From Chloroflexota bacterium (GTDB lineage: Bacteria > Chloroflexota > Anaerolineae > Anaerolineales > Villigracilaceae), in NCBI GenBank assembly GCA_016234495.1, contig JACRBI010000038.1, positions 124,001 to 188,000 on the forward strand: a stretch of 64,000 bases of DNA. Direction: 5' to 3'. This document shows positions 7,988-16,866 of the stretch, piece by piece. A program made the position numbers and the translations under genes. Every line of letters starts with the position of its first letter. Position 1 is the first letter of the stretch. The notes under the pieces are model-generated. The model saw only the letters and a list, made by a program, of their open reading frames with translations, did no database searches and was not told the origin of the DNA.

Positions 7988-10618
7988 ATGGCCGCAGAAC
8001 GCTGGCAATCCGGAATCCACGAATTCTTTCAATCGATGGGCGAAGCAGACGACGAACTGACCAGGATGTTCATGTCGTCGGCATTTTCGCGCATTCAGAA
8101 AAAGGACGCCGCTTCATCCGTACCGGAAAATGGTGACAAAAACGAAGGGCAGAAATTCCCCGATGTGCTTCCCATCCTGCCGTTGCGCGGAGTCGTTGTC
8201 TACCCCAATACCGCCGTCCCGTTGACAGTCGGTCAGGCGCGGTCGATCAGGCTCGTGGATGATGTTGTCGGCGGAGACAAACTCGTCGGATTGGTGGCCG
8301 CGCTCGATCCAGAGAAGGAAACGCCCGGACCGCATGAACTCCATCAGATCGGCACGATTGCCACCGTCCATAGATTATTGCGCGCCCCGGATGGAACAGT
8401 CCGCCTGCTGGTTCAGGGGATGGAGCGCTTCCGCCTCGGTGAATTTGTCGCAGAGGAACCGTACCTCAAAGCCCACGTCCATCTGCTCCCTGAAACCGCC
8501 GAAGATAATCTTGAAACCAGCGCGCTGGCGCGCAATGCCCGTGACCAGTTCCAGCAGATCACGCAGATGATTCCCTCGTTCCCCGACGAGTTGGTAGGCT
8601 CGATCACCTCGCTCGAAGACCCGCTTCAAACTGCGTATACCATTGCCAACTTCCAGCGGATTAACTTGCAAGATGCGCAGGAAATCCTTGAACTGGATTC
8701 CGTTTACGAAAAGTTGAAGAAACTCATCGGGCTGCTTGTGCGTGAAGCTGAAGTGCTGCAGATCGGGCAGAAGATCCAAAATGAAGCGCGCGGCGAGATC
8801 GAAAAGGTACAACGTGATTATTTTCTGCGCGAGCAGATGAAAGCCATTCAGCGCGAATTGGGCGAACGGGACGAGCAGTCTGAAGAAGCCGAGGAATTTC
8901 GTCAAAAGATCGAAGAGGCGAAAATGCCCGAAGAAGCGCTGAAGCAGGCCAAACGCGAGTTGGACCGCTTGTCGCGTCTGCCCACTGCCGCGGCAGAGTA
9001 CGGCGTCATCCGCACCTACCTTGATTGGCTGGTCACACTTCCCTGGTCGAAATCGACCCAGGATAATCTTGATATTTCTCACGCGCGCGAAATTTTGAAC
9101 AAGGATCATTTTGGGCTTGAAGATGTAAAAGACCGCATCCTCGAGTTTTTGGCGATTCGCAAATTGCGGATTGACCGCAAGGATGAAACGAAAACCCTGT
9201 CTGATGACATGATCCGCCGCGAGCGGGAAGGGGTGATCCTTTGTTTTGTTGGGCCGCCCGGCGTGGGAAAAACTTCGCTTGGCCAATCCATCGCGCGCGC
9301 AATGGAGCGGAAGTTCATCCGCGCTTCTTTGGGCGGCGTGCGCGACGAAGCCGAAATCCGCGGGCATCGCCGCACATACATTGGCGCAATGCCGGGCCGC
9401 ATTTTGCAATCCCTGCGCCGCGTGGATTCGAAGAACCCGGTCTTCATGCTCGATGAGATCGACAAGCTCACTTATGATTTTCATGGCGACCCCTCATCGG
9501 CTTTGCTCGAAGTGCTCGACCCGGAACAGAACGGCGAGTTCCGCGATAATTATCTCGAAGTGGCTTATGACCTTTCGCAGGTGTTCTTCATCACAACCGC
9601 AAATACGCTGGAGACCATCCCCGGCCCATTGCGCGACCGCATGGAAATGATCTTTCTTTCGGGCTATACCGAGAATGAAAAAATTGCGATTGCGCGCGGT
9701 TATCTGATTCCGCGCCAGATCCGCGAAAATAGTTTGCGCGAAGACGAAATATCGTTTAATGACGATGCGATGAAAATGATCGTTCGTCAATATACGCGCG
9801 AAGCCGGCGTGCGGAATCTCGAGCGCAAGATCGGCGCGATCTGCCGTAAAGTTGGCACAAAGATCGCCGAAAACAAAGCAGAAAAATTTGAGATCACGCC
9901 TGAGTTGGTTGAAGAATTCCTCGACCATCCGATCTACCTTGGACCGGAAGAAATGAACAAGCGCACATCCATTCCGGGGGTGGTGCCCGGCCTGGCATGG
10001 ACTTCCTTTGGCGGGGACATCCTTTTCATTGAAACGACTGCCATGCCCGGCGGACGCGGCTTTCAGGTGACAGGCTCGATCGGCAATGTAATGCAGGAAT
10101 CAGCGCGCGCGGCTTTGTCCTATGTCCGTTCGCGCGCGGCATCATTGAACATCCCTCAGGAATTCTTTGATAAGTTCGACTTGCACATGCACATCCCCGC
10201 AGGCGCGCAGCCCAAGGATGGACCGTCTGCGGGCGTGGCCATGGCAACCTCGCTGGTTTCGCTGATCGCAGGACGCAAGGTCAAGCCGCAGGTTGGAATG
10301 ACCGGCGAGATATCCCTAAGAGGACAAGTGCTGGCTATCGGCGGCGTCAAGGAAAAAGTCCTGGCGGCGCATCGCAACGGGCTAACTACTGTAATCCTTC
10401 CCAAGCGCAACGAAATGGACCTTGACGATGTCCCGGATGAGATCAGGCAGTCGATGAAATTTATTTTTGCCGAATCCGTTGAGGATGTACTTAACGCCGC
10501 GTTGGAAAAGGCAAAGCCTGAGAAAAAACAACCCAAAAAACCGATTAAGAAAAAACAACCGGCGCCAGTAAAAGCAGGGAAAAATGTCAAAACCAAAAGT
10601 ACTGCTCGCAGAAGATGA
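7988..10618 (+). CDS. lon: ATP-dependent Lon protease (LonA type)
   Basis: Cytosolic AAA+ protease of 876 residues. Domains in order: N-terminal LON substrate domain (from about residue 50, [16 protein letters not shown]), coiled coil, AAA+ module with Walker A GPPGVGKT near 421 and Walker B MLDEIDK, and the protease domain with catalytic Ser747 in KDGPSAG and Lys790 in [12 protein letters not shown]. The last ~35 residues are a Lys/Pro-rich tail ([10 protein letters not shown]) absent from typical Lon. I use ATG 7988; an in-frame TTG at 7976 would overlap the Hsp20 stop. Its 3' end overlaps the next gene by 35 bp in another frame. Confidence 0.96.
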   Translation: MAAERWQSGIHEFFQSMGEADDELTRMFMSSAFSRIQKKDAASSVPENGDKNEGQKFPDVLPILPLRGVVVYPNTAVPLTVGQARSIRLVDDVVGGDKLVGLVAALDPEKETPGPHELHQIGTIATVHRLLRAPDGTVRLLVQGMERFRLGEFVAEEPYLKAHVHLLPETAEDNLETSALARNARDQFQQITQMIPSFPDELVGSITSLEDPLQTAYTIANFQRINLQDAQEILELDSVYEKLKKLIGLLVREAEVLQIGQKIQNEARGEIEKVQRDYFLREQMKAIQRELGERDEQSEEAEEFRQKIEEAKMPEEALKQAKRELDRLSRLPTAAAEYGVIRTYLDWLVTLPWSKSTQDNLDISHAREILNKDHFGLEDVKDRILEFLAIRKLRIDRKDETKTLSDDMIRREREGVILCFVGPPGVGKTSLGQSIARAMERKFIRASLGGVRDEAEIRGHRRTYIGAMPGRILQSLRRVDSKNPVFMLDEIDKLTYDFHGDPSSALLEVLDPEQNGEFRDNYLEVAYDLSQVFFITTANTLETIPGPLRDRMEMIFLSGYTENEKIAIARGYLIPRQIRENSLREDEISFNDDAMKMIVRQYTREAGVRNLERKIGAICRKVGTKIAENKAEKFEITPELVEEFLDHPIYLGPEEMNKRTSIPGVVPGLAWTSFGGDILFIETTAMPGGRGFQVTGSIGNVMQESARAALSYVRSRAASLNIPQEFFDKFDLHMHIPAGAQPKDGPSAGVAMATSLVSLIAGRKVKPQVGMTGEISLRGQVLAIGGVKEKVLAAHRNGLTTVILPKRNEMDLDDVPDEIRQSMKFIFAESVEDVLNAALEKAKPEKKQPKKPIKKKQPAPVKAGKNVKTKSTARRR

Positions 10619-10958
10619 TGTGACCATGCTCTCGTTGTTAAAGACGCTGCTGAACATGGAGGGGTTTGAGGTGGCAGCTTTGCTCGCAGAGGCTGATGTT
10701 CCTGAAGCGCTTCGCACCGAGAAGCCGGATATCCTGTTGATGGATGTCCATCTCGCGAACCAAAGCGGCCTGGATATTCTGGACGAAATCCGCAACACAC
10801 AGGATGTAAGCGGCGTGCGCGTGATCATGTCATCCGGTTCCAACCTGAAACATGAATGCATGAAGCACGGCGCCAATGGCTTTTTGCTCAAGCCATACAT
10901 GCCCGACGAATTGATAAAAATTTTACAAAACACCCTCAACCTGCCTGAAGCCCAGTGA
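10584..10958 (+). CDS. single-domain response regulator (CheY-like receiver)
   Basis: 124 residues, receiver domain only. Acidic pocket D11/D12 (LLAEDDVT), phosphoacceptor D54 (ILLMDVHL), Ser near 84 in IMSSGS, and conserved Lys103 in FLLKPYMP are all present, so it should be phosphorylatable. No output domain or kinase lies nearby; it must act by protein contact. Its start lies inside the end of lon, so its expression is coupled to the protease. Confidence 0.9.
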   Translation: MSKPKVLLAEDDVTMLSLLKTLLNMEGFEVAALLAEADVPEALRTEKPDILLMDVHLANQSGLDILDEIRNTQDVSGVRVIMSSGSNLKHECMKHGANGFLLKPYMPDELIKILQNTLNLPEAQ

Positions 10959-11377
10959 AGATACGTGAATTTAATTTTCACAGAGATTATGATGGCGCGT
11001 TGAAACTGTGGGCTGGTATGGAAGTCGGCGTGCAGGTGGGGCGCTCGGATACGCCCGAAGAAATACAAAGAAAACTTCAACGCGACCCTGATCTTTTTTT
11101 GATCGCAGAAATTGAAGGCGCAATTGTCGGCACCATCATCGGCGGTTTTGACGGCCGCCGCGGCATGATCTATCACCTCGCGGTTCAAGCGGAAGTCCGC
11201 CAGCAGGGCATTGGAACCATGCTGCTGGAAGAAGTTGAAAAACGTTTACAAGCCAGGGGATGCAAGAAATGTTATCTGCTCATCACCGCCGAAAACACCG
11301 GCGCAGCTCAATTTTATGAACAAAATAACTGGCGCGAAATGAAAGATGACCGCATCTACGGAAAAGAGTTTCCATGA
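10955..11377 (+). CDS. GNAT-family N-acetyltransferase
   Basis: 140 residues of a GCN5-related acetyltransferase. The acetyl-CoA binding signature is seen as VRQQGIGTMLLEEVEKR, followed by the strand YLLITAENTGAAQFYEQNNW typical of the C-terminal half. The start is GTG at 10955, sharing the GTGA overlap with the response regulator stop. It resembles the RimI/small-molecule acetyltransferase type; the substrate cannot be told. Coupled by ATGA to the MoaB-like gene downstream. Confidence 0.87.
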   Translation: MKIREFNFHRDYDGALKLWAGMEVGVQVGRSDTPEEIQRKLQRDPDLFLIAEIEGAIVGTIIGGFDGRRGMIYHLAVQAEVRQQGIGTMLLEEVEKRLQARGCKKCYLLITAENTGAAQFYEQNNWREMKDDRIYGKEFP

Positions 11378-11868
11378 CGATTCGATTTGGAATTTTAACA
11401 ATCTCGGACCGCTCCTCGCGCGGAGAACGTGCCGACGCTTCCGGTCCTGCGCTGGCGGATCTTGTCCGCGCTCAAAACTGGTTGGTGACCGAGCAGGCGA
11501 TTCTCCCCGACGAAGAATCAGCCATCCGCGCCGCGCTGACAGATTGGGTCGACAGCCGCAAATTCGACGTCATCCTCACCACGGGCGGCACAGGCTTTGC
11601 CCCGCGCGATGTCACCCCCGAGGCCACACGCGCCGTCATTGAGCGCGATGCGCCCGGGTTGGCCGAGGTCATGCGTTCCGAAAGCATGAAGAAAACTCCG
11701 CACGCCATGCTCTCGCGTGCCGTTGCCGGCATCCGCAAACGGACACTTATCGTCAACCTGCCCGGCAGCCCAAAAGGCGCGCTTGAGAATTTGCAGACGA
11801 TACTGCCCGTCCTGTCGCACGCAGTTCAACTGCTTAGCGATGATCCCGCCTCAGAGGCTTCGCATTAA
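11374..11868 (+). CDS. moaB: MoaB/MogA-type molybdopterin adenylyltransferase
   Basis: 164 residues of the MoCF-binding fold, which adenylates molybdopterin before molybdenum insertion. Seen: the nucleotide-binding strand-loop TTGGTGFAPRDVTPEAT and the downstream LPGSPKGALENLQ motif. No other molybdenum cofactor gene lies in the window. Last gene of the Hsp20-Lon-receiver-GNAT-MoaB chain, whose members share overlapping starts and stops. The 88 bp to the next gene hold a separate promoter. Confidence 0.88.
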   Translation: MTIRFGILTISDRSSRGERADASGPALADLVRAQNWLVTEQAILPDEESAIRAALTDWVDSRKFDVILTTGGTGFAPRDVTPEATRAVIERDAPGLAEVMRSESMKKTPHAMLSRAVAGIRKRTLIVNLPGSPKGALENLQTILPVLSHAVQLLSDDPASEASH

Positions 11869-11902
11869 TTTTTTTTCAACCTAGCCACGACCTGCAACTC
11901 AT

Positions 11903-11911
11903 TGGTATAAT
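11903..11911 (+). promoter_or_regulatory. extended -10 promoter of efp
   Basis: TGGTATAAT: a perfect TATAAT at 11906-11911 preceded by the TG of an extended -10, 45 bp before the efp ATG. No clear -35 is seen, which an extended -10 can make up for. Confidence 0.6.
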
Positions 11912-11956
11912 CCGCCCGCTAAACTAAAAAATCAAACGATCAAGGAAAGAGCAAGC

Positions 11957-12514
11957 ATGATAGATGTAAATGAACTTCGCAAAGGCGTCACATTTGAATT
12001 GGATGGAAACCTGCTCAAGGTATTGGATTACAGCCACAATAAAACAGGACGCGGCAACGCCAATATCAAGGTCAAGGCGCGCAATTTGTTAACCGGCGCC
12101 ACCATTGAACGGACATTCAACTCCGGTTTATCGGTGCAGGATGTGAGCCTTGATTTCGCCAATGTTTCCTATTTATATAATGACGGCGACATATATTATT
12201 TCATGGATAATGTTACGTTTGAACAGCCCGGCATTAAGAAGGAATCACTCGGCGAAAGCGCCCAATATCTAAAAGAGGGCATGGAAGTCAAACTCACCTT
12301 TTATAAAGGTGAGGCGATTGATATAGAAATGCCCACCTCGGTTGACCTAAAGGTCGTTGAAGCCGACATGGCAATCCGCGGTGACACAGCCACCGGCGTC
12401 ACGAAGAAGGTCACCACCGAGACCGGCATTCAGGTCCAGTGCCCGAATTTCGTGGTCGTAGGCGACACCATTCGAGTGGACACGCGCACAGGCGAATACG
12501 TCACACGCGTATAA
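11957..12514 (+). CDS. efp: translation elongation factor P
   Basis: EF-P relieves ribosomes stalled at polyproline. The 185 residues show the three-domain arrangement: KOW-like N-terminal domain (1-63), OB domain with VDLKVVEAD, and C-terminal OB domain ending GEYVTRV. The loop that reaches the peptidyl transferase centre reads NKTGRGNANI, with Arg32 at the modification position in place of the lysine of E. coli. In some bacteria this Arg is rhamnosylated by EarP; no such gene lies here. Single gene with its own promoter and terminator. Confidence 0.96.
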   Translation: MIDVNELRKGVTFELDGNLLKVLDYSHNKTGRGNANIKVKARNLLTGATIERTFNSGLSVQDVSLDFANVSYLYNDGDIYYFMDNVTFEQPGIKKESLGESAQYLKEGMEVKLTFYKGEAIDIEMPTSVDLKVVEADMAIRGDTATGVTKKVTTETGIQVQCPNFVVVGDTIRVDTRTGEYVTRV

Positions 12515-12525
12515 AGTGTAGGTAC

Positions 12526-12562
12526 CGGGAACAGGCAGTTCCTAAAAGCCTGCTTGTTCCCG
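12526..12562 (+). terminator. hairpin after efp
   Basis: CGGGAACAGGCAG (12526-12538) pairs with CTGCTTGTTCCCG (12550-12562), a 13-bp stem with one G-T pair and an 11-nt loop, starting 11 bp after the efp stop. The T-tract after it is poor (AATTTCCC), so it may be a weak terminator or a 3' stabiliser. Confidence 0.6.
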
Positions 12563-12576
12563 AATTTCCCTTCCCC

Positions 12577-12906
12577 ATGAAAACCCCTGCCGGGCGTGAA
12601 TGCCCACATTTTTTCGGCGATTATTATCGCGGCCGCAACGTGGAAGAATGCCGCCTGTTGCAGATCAACGGTCAGGTATGGGCGCCTGATCTGTGCAAGA
12701 CCTGTCCCGTGCCTGAAATTACCCGCGCCAACTCTTGCGAGCACATGAAAATAAATGTTGTGGTTGCGCGCCCGTTCACCTCATTTTTTCAGAGACGAGT
12801 GCAGGTCAGCGCATATTGCGAAAAAACCAAACGGGATGTTTCCGAGCCGCAAATTGGCTGCGGAGAATGCCACGACCTGCCGTTCAAATTTGAAATAAAA
12901 GAATGA
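12577..12906 (+). CDS. conserved-looking cysteine-rich small protein, unknown
   Basis: 109 residues from ATG 12577 (MKTPAGRECPHFFGDYY); a longer frame runs back into efp but is not believable. Cysteines are at RECPHF, VEECRLL, DLCKTCPVP, NSCEHM, AYCEKT and GCGECHDL. Pairs such as CKTC and CGEC suggest a zinc or iron-sulfur site, but I cannot name the family. No signal peptide or membrane segment. It lies between efp and a HAD-DinB gene without overlap. Confidence 0.7.
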   Translation: MKTPAGRECPHFFGDYYRGRNVEECRLLQINGQVWAPDLCKTCPVPEITRANSCEHMKINVVVARPFTSFFQRRVQVSAYCEKTKRDVSEPQIGCGECHDLPFKFEIKE

Positions 12907-12912
12907 TTCCCT

Positions 12913-12927
12913 GACTCCGGGGGAGTC
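12913..12927 (+). promoter_or_regulatory. ribosome binding site buried in a hairpin
   Basis: GACTCC (12913-12918) and GGAGTC (12922-12927) form a 6-bp stem with loop GGG. The Shine-Dalgarno GGGGGAG (12919-12925) in front of the ATG at 12935 is inside the loop and right arm, so its access could be controlled. Confidence 0.45.
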
Positions 12928-12934
12928 AATAAAC

Positions 12935-14125
12935 ATGGCGCTGACGCTCTTACTCGACCTCGATGATACCCTGCTAAACACAAATTTAGATTCTTTTGTC
13001 CCTGCCTACTTTCAGGCATTGGCAACGGAATTAACGCCGCACATTGCGCCTGAAAAAATGTTTCGTGCCTTGATCTCTGGCATGCGCCAGATGAGCGAAA
13101 GCGAGGATTTTTCGCTCACGCTGGAAGCCGTGTTCAACGCAGATTTTTTTCCGCGGTTGAACATTCCGCGTGAAAAACTTGAACCCGCCATCGAGAAATT
13201 TTACGATCACATCTTCCCGTCACTTTCTAATTTAACTTCGCAAAGACCTGCTGCAAAACCATTTATCGAATGGGCATTCGCAAAAGGCTATCGAATTGCC
13301 ATCGCCACCGATCCGCTTTTGCCCCGCAAGGCCACGTATCATCGTTTGCGCTGGGCGGGCTTTGAGCCAGAGCAATTTGAGCTTGTTTCAACCTTCGATC
13401 ATTTCCATTTTTCAAAGACCCACCCCGCTTATTTTGCCGAAGTTCTCGGGCGCATGGGCTGGCCGGACGGCCCTGTGCTCATGGTGGGCAATGATATGCA
13501 GCGCGACATTCTGCCGGCGCAAATGCTCGGGCTGGCTACCTATCATGTGGATGGAGAATCCGCTTCCAGGTCCGGACCTGATGCGGGCGCCGGCGGCAAG
13601 TTGCAGAATTTGCGTCCCTGGCTGGAATCCACCAACCTTGCATCCCTGACCCCATCCTTCAAATCAGTTGACTCTGTGCTGGGAATTTTATCTGCAACCC
13701 CCGCCGCGCTGAACGGCTTGTCGCAAGGCATCGATTCGTTTGCTTGGACGCATGAGCCTACACCGCATGACTGGTCGTTGACCGAGTTGATCTGCCACAT
13801 GCGCGACACCGAACGCGAAATACATCACATGCAAATCAGGTTGTTCAAGGAACAAGGTGAGCCGTTTATTCCAAGGCCTGATACCGGCGTGTGGGCGAGC
13901 CAGAGGGATTATTTGCATGAAAACGGCGTGGCAGCGTTGAAGGAATTTAACGACGCGCGGCGCGAGACTCTGGCGCTGCTGAATAAATTTGACCGCGACG
14001 ATTGGAATCACAAGGCGCGTCACGCGATCTTTGGCCCGACGAATTTCCTCGAAGTGATCGGTTTTATTGCGGATCACGACCGAATGCATATCCAGCAGGC
14101 GTGGAGTACCCTGAAGAAAATATAG
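12935..14125 (+). CDS. HAD-family hydrolase fused to a DinB-family domain
   Basis: 396 residues in two parts. Residues 1-~220 are a HAD phosphatase-like domain with the nucleophile motif DLDDTLLN (D8, D10), motif II in IAIATDP and acidic motif GNDMQRD. Residues ~240-396 are a DinB four-helix bundle with its metal-type histidines (ELICHMRDTEREIHH early, DHDRMH at the end). DinB proteins are thiol- or metal-dependent enzymes often induced by stress. The fusion suggests successive reactions on one substrate; I cannot name it. Confidence 0.85.
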   Translation: MALTLLLDLDDTLLNTNLDSFVPAYFQALATELTPHIAPEKMFRALISGMRQMSESEDFSLTLEAVFNADFFPRLNIPREKLEPAIEKFYDHIFPSLSNLTSQRPAAKPFIEWAFAKGYRIAIATDPLLPRKATYHRLRWAGFEPEQFELVSTFDHFHFSKTHPAYFAEVLGRMGWPDGPVLMVGNDMQRDILPAQMLGLATYHVDGESASRSGPDAGAGGKLQNLRPWLESTNLASLTPSFKSVDSVLGILSATPAALNGLSQGIDSFAWTHEPTPHDWSLTELICHMRDTEREIHHMQIRLFKEQGEPFIPRPDTGVWASQRDYLHENGVAALKEFNDARRETLALLNKFDRDDWNHKARHAIFGPTNFLEVIGFIADHDRMHIQQAWSTLKKI

Positions 14126-14168
14126 ATTTTTGGCGTGTCTTCCAGCGAAATATAGTGTTATATGCACC

Positions 14169-14206
14169 ATAAGGGACAAGTTCACCTCTTGTCCCTTATT
14201 TATTTG
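14169..14206 (+). terminator. intrinsic terminator after the HAD-DinB gene
   Basis: ATAAGGGACAAG (14169-14180) and CTTGTCCCTTAT (14188-14199) form a perfect 12-bp stem with a 7-nt loop, followed by TTATTTG. Confidence 0.8.
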
Positions 14207-14238
14207 AGGATTATTGTTTGAACTTAAGGAGAACATGA

Positions 14239-15480
14239 ATGAGACGACGCGTAGTTGTAACAGGGTTGGGCTGCGTTAGCCCGATAGGAAATAATGTAAA
14301 TGATACGTGGCAGGCATTACTGGCCGGCAAATCCGGCGCGGCGCCTATCACTGCTTTTGACGCCAGCGCGCATAAAACAAAATTCGCTGCCGAGGTAAAA
14401 GGGTTTGACCCTGTGGTATTGTTCGGCTCGCGTGACGCGCGCAAAATGGATCGCTTCGCGCAGTTCGCCACAGCCGCCACCATGCAGGCGTTGGAACAGT
14501 CCGGGCTCAAAATTAACGAATCGAACCGTGACCGTGTCGGCGTGCTGATCGGCACCGGCATTGGCGGAATCATTACCCTGCTTGAACAATACGAGGTTCT
14601 TCGCGAACGCGGACCTGAGCGGGTGAGCCCATTCTTAATTCCGATGATGATCTCGGATAATGCTGCGGGCAACATCGCCATCCGCTTCGGCGCGCGGGGA
14701 CCGAACATGGCGCTCGCCACTGCCTGCGCCTCGGGGACGAATGCTTTGGGCGAAGCTGCGGAAATGATCCGCCGCGGCGCGGCTGATGTGATGATTGCAG
14801 GCGGGGCAGAGGCTGCAATCACTGCTCTCTCGATGGCTGGCATGAATGTGATGACTGCCTTATCCACGCGCAACGATGACCCGCAAACTGCCTCGCGCCC
14901 ATTTGACAAAAACCGTGACGGGTTTTTAATGGCCGAAGGAGCGGGCATGTTGATTCTTGAATCTCTCGAATATGCGCAGGCGCGCGGCGCAAAAATCCTA
15001 TGCGAGTTTTCGGGCTATGGCACAACTGACGACGCGCATCACATCTCAGCTCCCGCCGAGAATGGCGCCGGCGCAGCCATCTCCATGAGTCTCGCTTTAC
15101 AGAACGCGGAATTGAATCCCGAAGATATCAGCTACATCAATGCGCATGGCACGTCAACTTATTTGAACGATAAAAGCGAAACTGCCGCGATCAAGTCCGT
15201 GTTTGGCGAACATGCCTACAAGATACCCGTATCCTCCACCAAATCCATGACAGGTCATTTGCTGGGCGCATCCGGCGCGCTGGAAGGTGTGATCAGCGCG
15301 ATGGCGATCATGAAGAACATCCTGCCGCCTACGATCAATTACGAAACGCCCGACCCTGTCTGTGACCTGGACTATGTACCCAACCAGCCGCGCAATGCCG
15401 AACCGAATTATGTCATGTCAAATTCATTTGGGTTTGGCGGACATAATGCCACTTTGATTTTGGGACGCTTTAACCAATAA
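14239..15480 (+). CDS. fabF: beta-ketoacyl-ACP synthase II
   Basis: Condenses acyl-ACP with malonyl-ACP in fatty acid elongation. 413 residues, the usual length. The catalytic triad is visible: Cys in ATACASGTNA, His in NAHGTST and His in TGHLLGASG, plus the C-terminal FGFGGHN loop. Start supported by AAGGAG upstream. Only 10 bp separate it from the KAS III gene; neither acpP nor fabG/fabD lies nearby. Confidence 0.95.
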   Translation: MRRRVVVTGLGCVSPIGNNVNDTWQALLAGKSGAAPITAFDASAHKTKFAAEVKGFDPVVLFGSRDARKMDRFAQFATAATMQALEQSGLKINESNRDRVGVLIGTGIGGIITLLEQYEVLRERGPERVSPFLIPMMISDNAAGNIAIRFGARGPNMALATACASGTNALGEAAEMIRRGAADVMIAGGAEAAITALSMAGMNVMTALSTRNDDPQTASRPFDKNRDGFLMAEGAGMLILESLEYAQARGAKILCEFSGYGTTDDAHHISAPAENGAGAAISMSLALQNAELNPEDISYINAHGTSTYLNDKSETAAIKSVFGEHAYKIPVSSTKSMTGHLLGASGALEGVISAMAIMKNILPPTINYETPDPVCDLDYVPNQPRNAEPNYVMSNSFGFGGHNATLILGRFNQ

Positions 15481-15490
15481 AGGAGAAAGA

Positions 15491-16594
15491 ATGCCATTCG
15501 CGCATATTACGGGCTGGGGAATGTTCGTCCCAGAACCGGTGCTGACCAATAACGACCTCGCCAAAATAATAGACACCAACGACGAATGGATCCGCGACCA
15601 TACCGGGATTCGTGAGCGACACATTGCCCGTGAGACAGAATTCCCGTCAACGCTGGCTGTCGAGGCTTCGCTCAAGGCGCTGGCAATGGCGAACCTAGCC
15701 CCCACCGAATTAGACCTGATCATTTGCTCCACATCCTCCCCCGAGTATATTTTCCCTGCAACCGCCTGTCTGATTCAGGATCAAATTGGCGCAACCAAGG
15801 CCGGCGCGTTTGACCTGCTGGCCGCCTGTTCGGGCTTTATCTTCGCTGCAAATATGGCCGCGCAAGCCATCCGCAGCGGTTCGATCAAAAATGCGCTGGT
15901 CATCGGCTCGGAGACCCTTTCACGTTTTGTCGATTGGAAAGACCGCAACACCTGCATCCTCTTTGGCGACGGGGCAGGCGCGTTTGTTTTGCAGGCAAGC
16001 GAAAAGCCCGGCGGAATCCTTTCTGCTGTAATGCATTCGGACGGCTCAGGCGCGGATTCATTGACTTTGCTTGGCGGCGGTTCGCGTCACCCCGCAACAG
16101 AATTGACTCTGCACGAAGGCAAGCATTTTGTCCAAATGGATGGCAAGGCAGTCTTCCGTTTTGCCACGCGCGTCATGGGGCGGGCTGTCATCGAAGCGCT
16201 GGAGGCAGTAGGGATGACCACGAACGATGTGCAATGGATCATTCCGCATCAGGCGAATTTCCGCATTATTGAGACGGCTGCGAAATATTTAAAAATGCCT
16301 CTCGATAAATTTGTCATCAACGTTGAGCATTACGGGAATACCTCCACGGCCTCGATACCCATCGCCACAGTGGAAGCGGTTCAAAAAGGACAGCTTAAGC
16401 CCGGCGATAAAGTTGTATTTGTCGGCTTCGGCGCAGGACTCACCTGGGGAGCCATGGTTGTCGAGTGGACGGGCCCCATCCCGACAAAGAAGCAAATCCA
16501 TCCCGAGCAGTATCGTTTGTTTGCGCGATTGCGCAGGTTCGTGCGCCGCGCCATTCGCTACATCGAAAGCCTCTACTCGCGCAAAGAGGTTTAA
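15491..16594 (+). CDS. fabH: beta-ketoacyl-ACP synthase III (FabH-like)
   Basis: Starts fatty acid synthesis by condensing acyl-CoA with malonyl-ACP. The Cys-His-Asn triad is seen: Cys in LLAACSGFIFA, His in IPHQANFRI, Asn in HYGNTSTAS. The last ~40 residues (from TKKQIHPEQYRLF, ending with several Arg and Tyr) extend beyond typical FabH (about 320 residues) and look like an amphipathic basic helix that could touch the membrane. Operon with fabF. Members of this family also make other primers, so the primer chain is unknown. Confidence 0.92.
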   Translation: MPFAHITGWGMFVPEPVLTNNDLAKIIDTNDEWIRDHTGIRERHIARETEFPSTLAVEASLKALAMANLAPTELDLIICSTSSPEYIFPATACLIQDQIGATKAGAFDLLAACSGFIFAANMAAQAIRSGSIKNALVIGSETLSRFVDWKDRNTCILFGDGAGAFVLQASEKPGGILSAVMHSDGSGADSLTLLGGGSRHPATELTLHEGKHFVQMDGKAVFRFATRVMGRAVIEALEAVGMTTNDVQWIIPHQANFRIIETAAKYLKMPLDKFVINVEHYGNTSTASIPIATVEAVQKGQLKPGDKVVFVGFGAGLTWGAMVVEWTGPIPTKKQIHPEQYRLFARLRRFVRRAIRYIESLYSRKEV

Positions 16595-16650
16595 TCACTT
16601 TTTATTCAGTTGTGGTAGCATAAGGACGAAATTCAAAAAAGGAGAGTTTT

Positions 16651-16836
16651 ATGCTAGGACTACCACGCGGTGCAGAATGGATCATCATTCTCGTTATAGT
16701 TGTACTCTTGTTTGGGCCGGGGCGCATCGGCAAGATTGCCGGGGAACTCGGAAAAGGAATTAAAAACTTCCGTGACGGCCTGGGTTCCAAAGAAGAACCA
16801 GAAAAAGAACCTGAGACAAAAGAAGAAAACAAGTAA
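16651..16836 (+). CDS. tatA: Sec-independent translocase protein TatA
   Basis: 61 residues: one N-terminal membrane helix (EWIIILVIVVLLFGPGRIG), an FGPGR hinge, an amphipathic helix IAGELGKGIKNFRDGL and a charged tail rich in Glu and Lys. Forms the pore for folded proteins with twin-arginine signals. The window has three L,D-transpeptidases with RR-type signals that would use it. No tatC here. Confidence 0.93.
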   Translation: MLGLPRGAEWIIILVIVVLLFGPGRIGKIAGELGKGIKNFRDGLGSKEEPEKEPETKEENK

Positions 16837-16866
16837 AAAGAAGGCCGCGCTTAGCGGCCTTCTTTT
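16836..16866. terminator. bidirectional intrinsic terminator between converging genes
   Basis: Perfect 13-bp stem AAAAGAAGGCCGC (16836-16848) / GCGGCCTTCTTTT (16854-16866) with a 5-nt loop. A-run on one side and T-run on the other let it stop tatA transcription and also the opposing DUF255 copy, whose stop codon (16865) it overlaps. Confidence 0.9.

Noticed and set aside
8375..9484. Long minus-strand open frame (369 residues) opposite lon
   Set aside because: Its composition mirrors the GC-rich third positions of lon and it has no recognisable motif; lon on the other strand is certain.
10382..11188. Minus-strand open frame opposite the end of lon and the receiver gene
   Set aside because: A shadow of three clear plus-strand genes.
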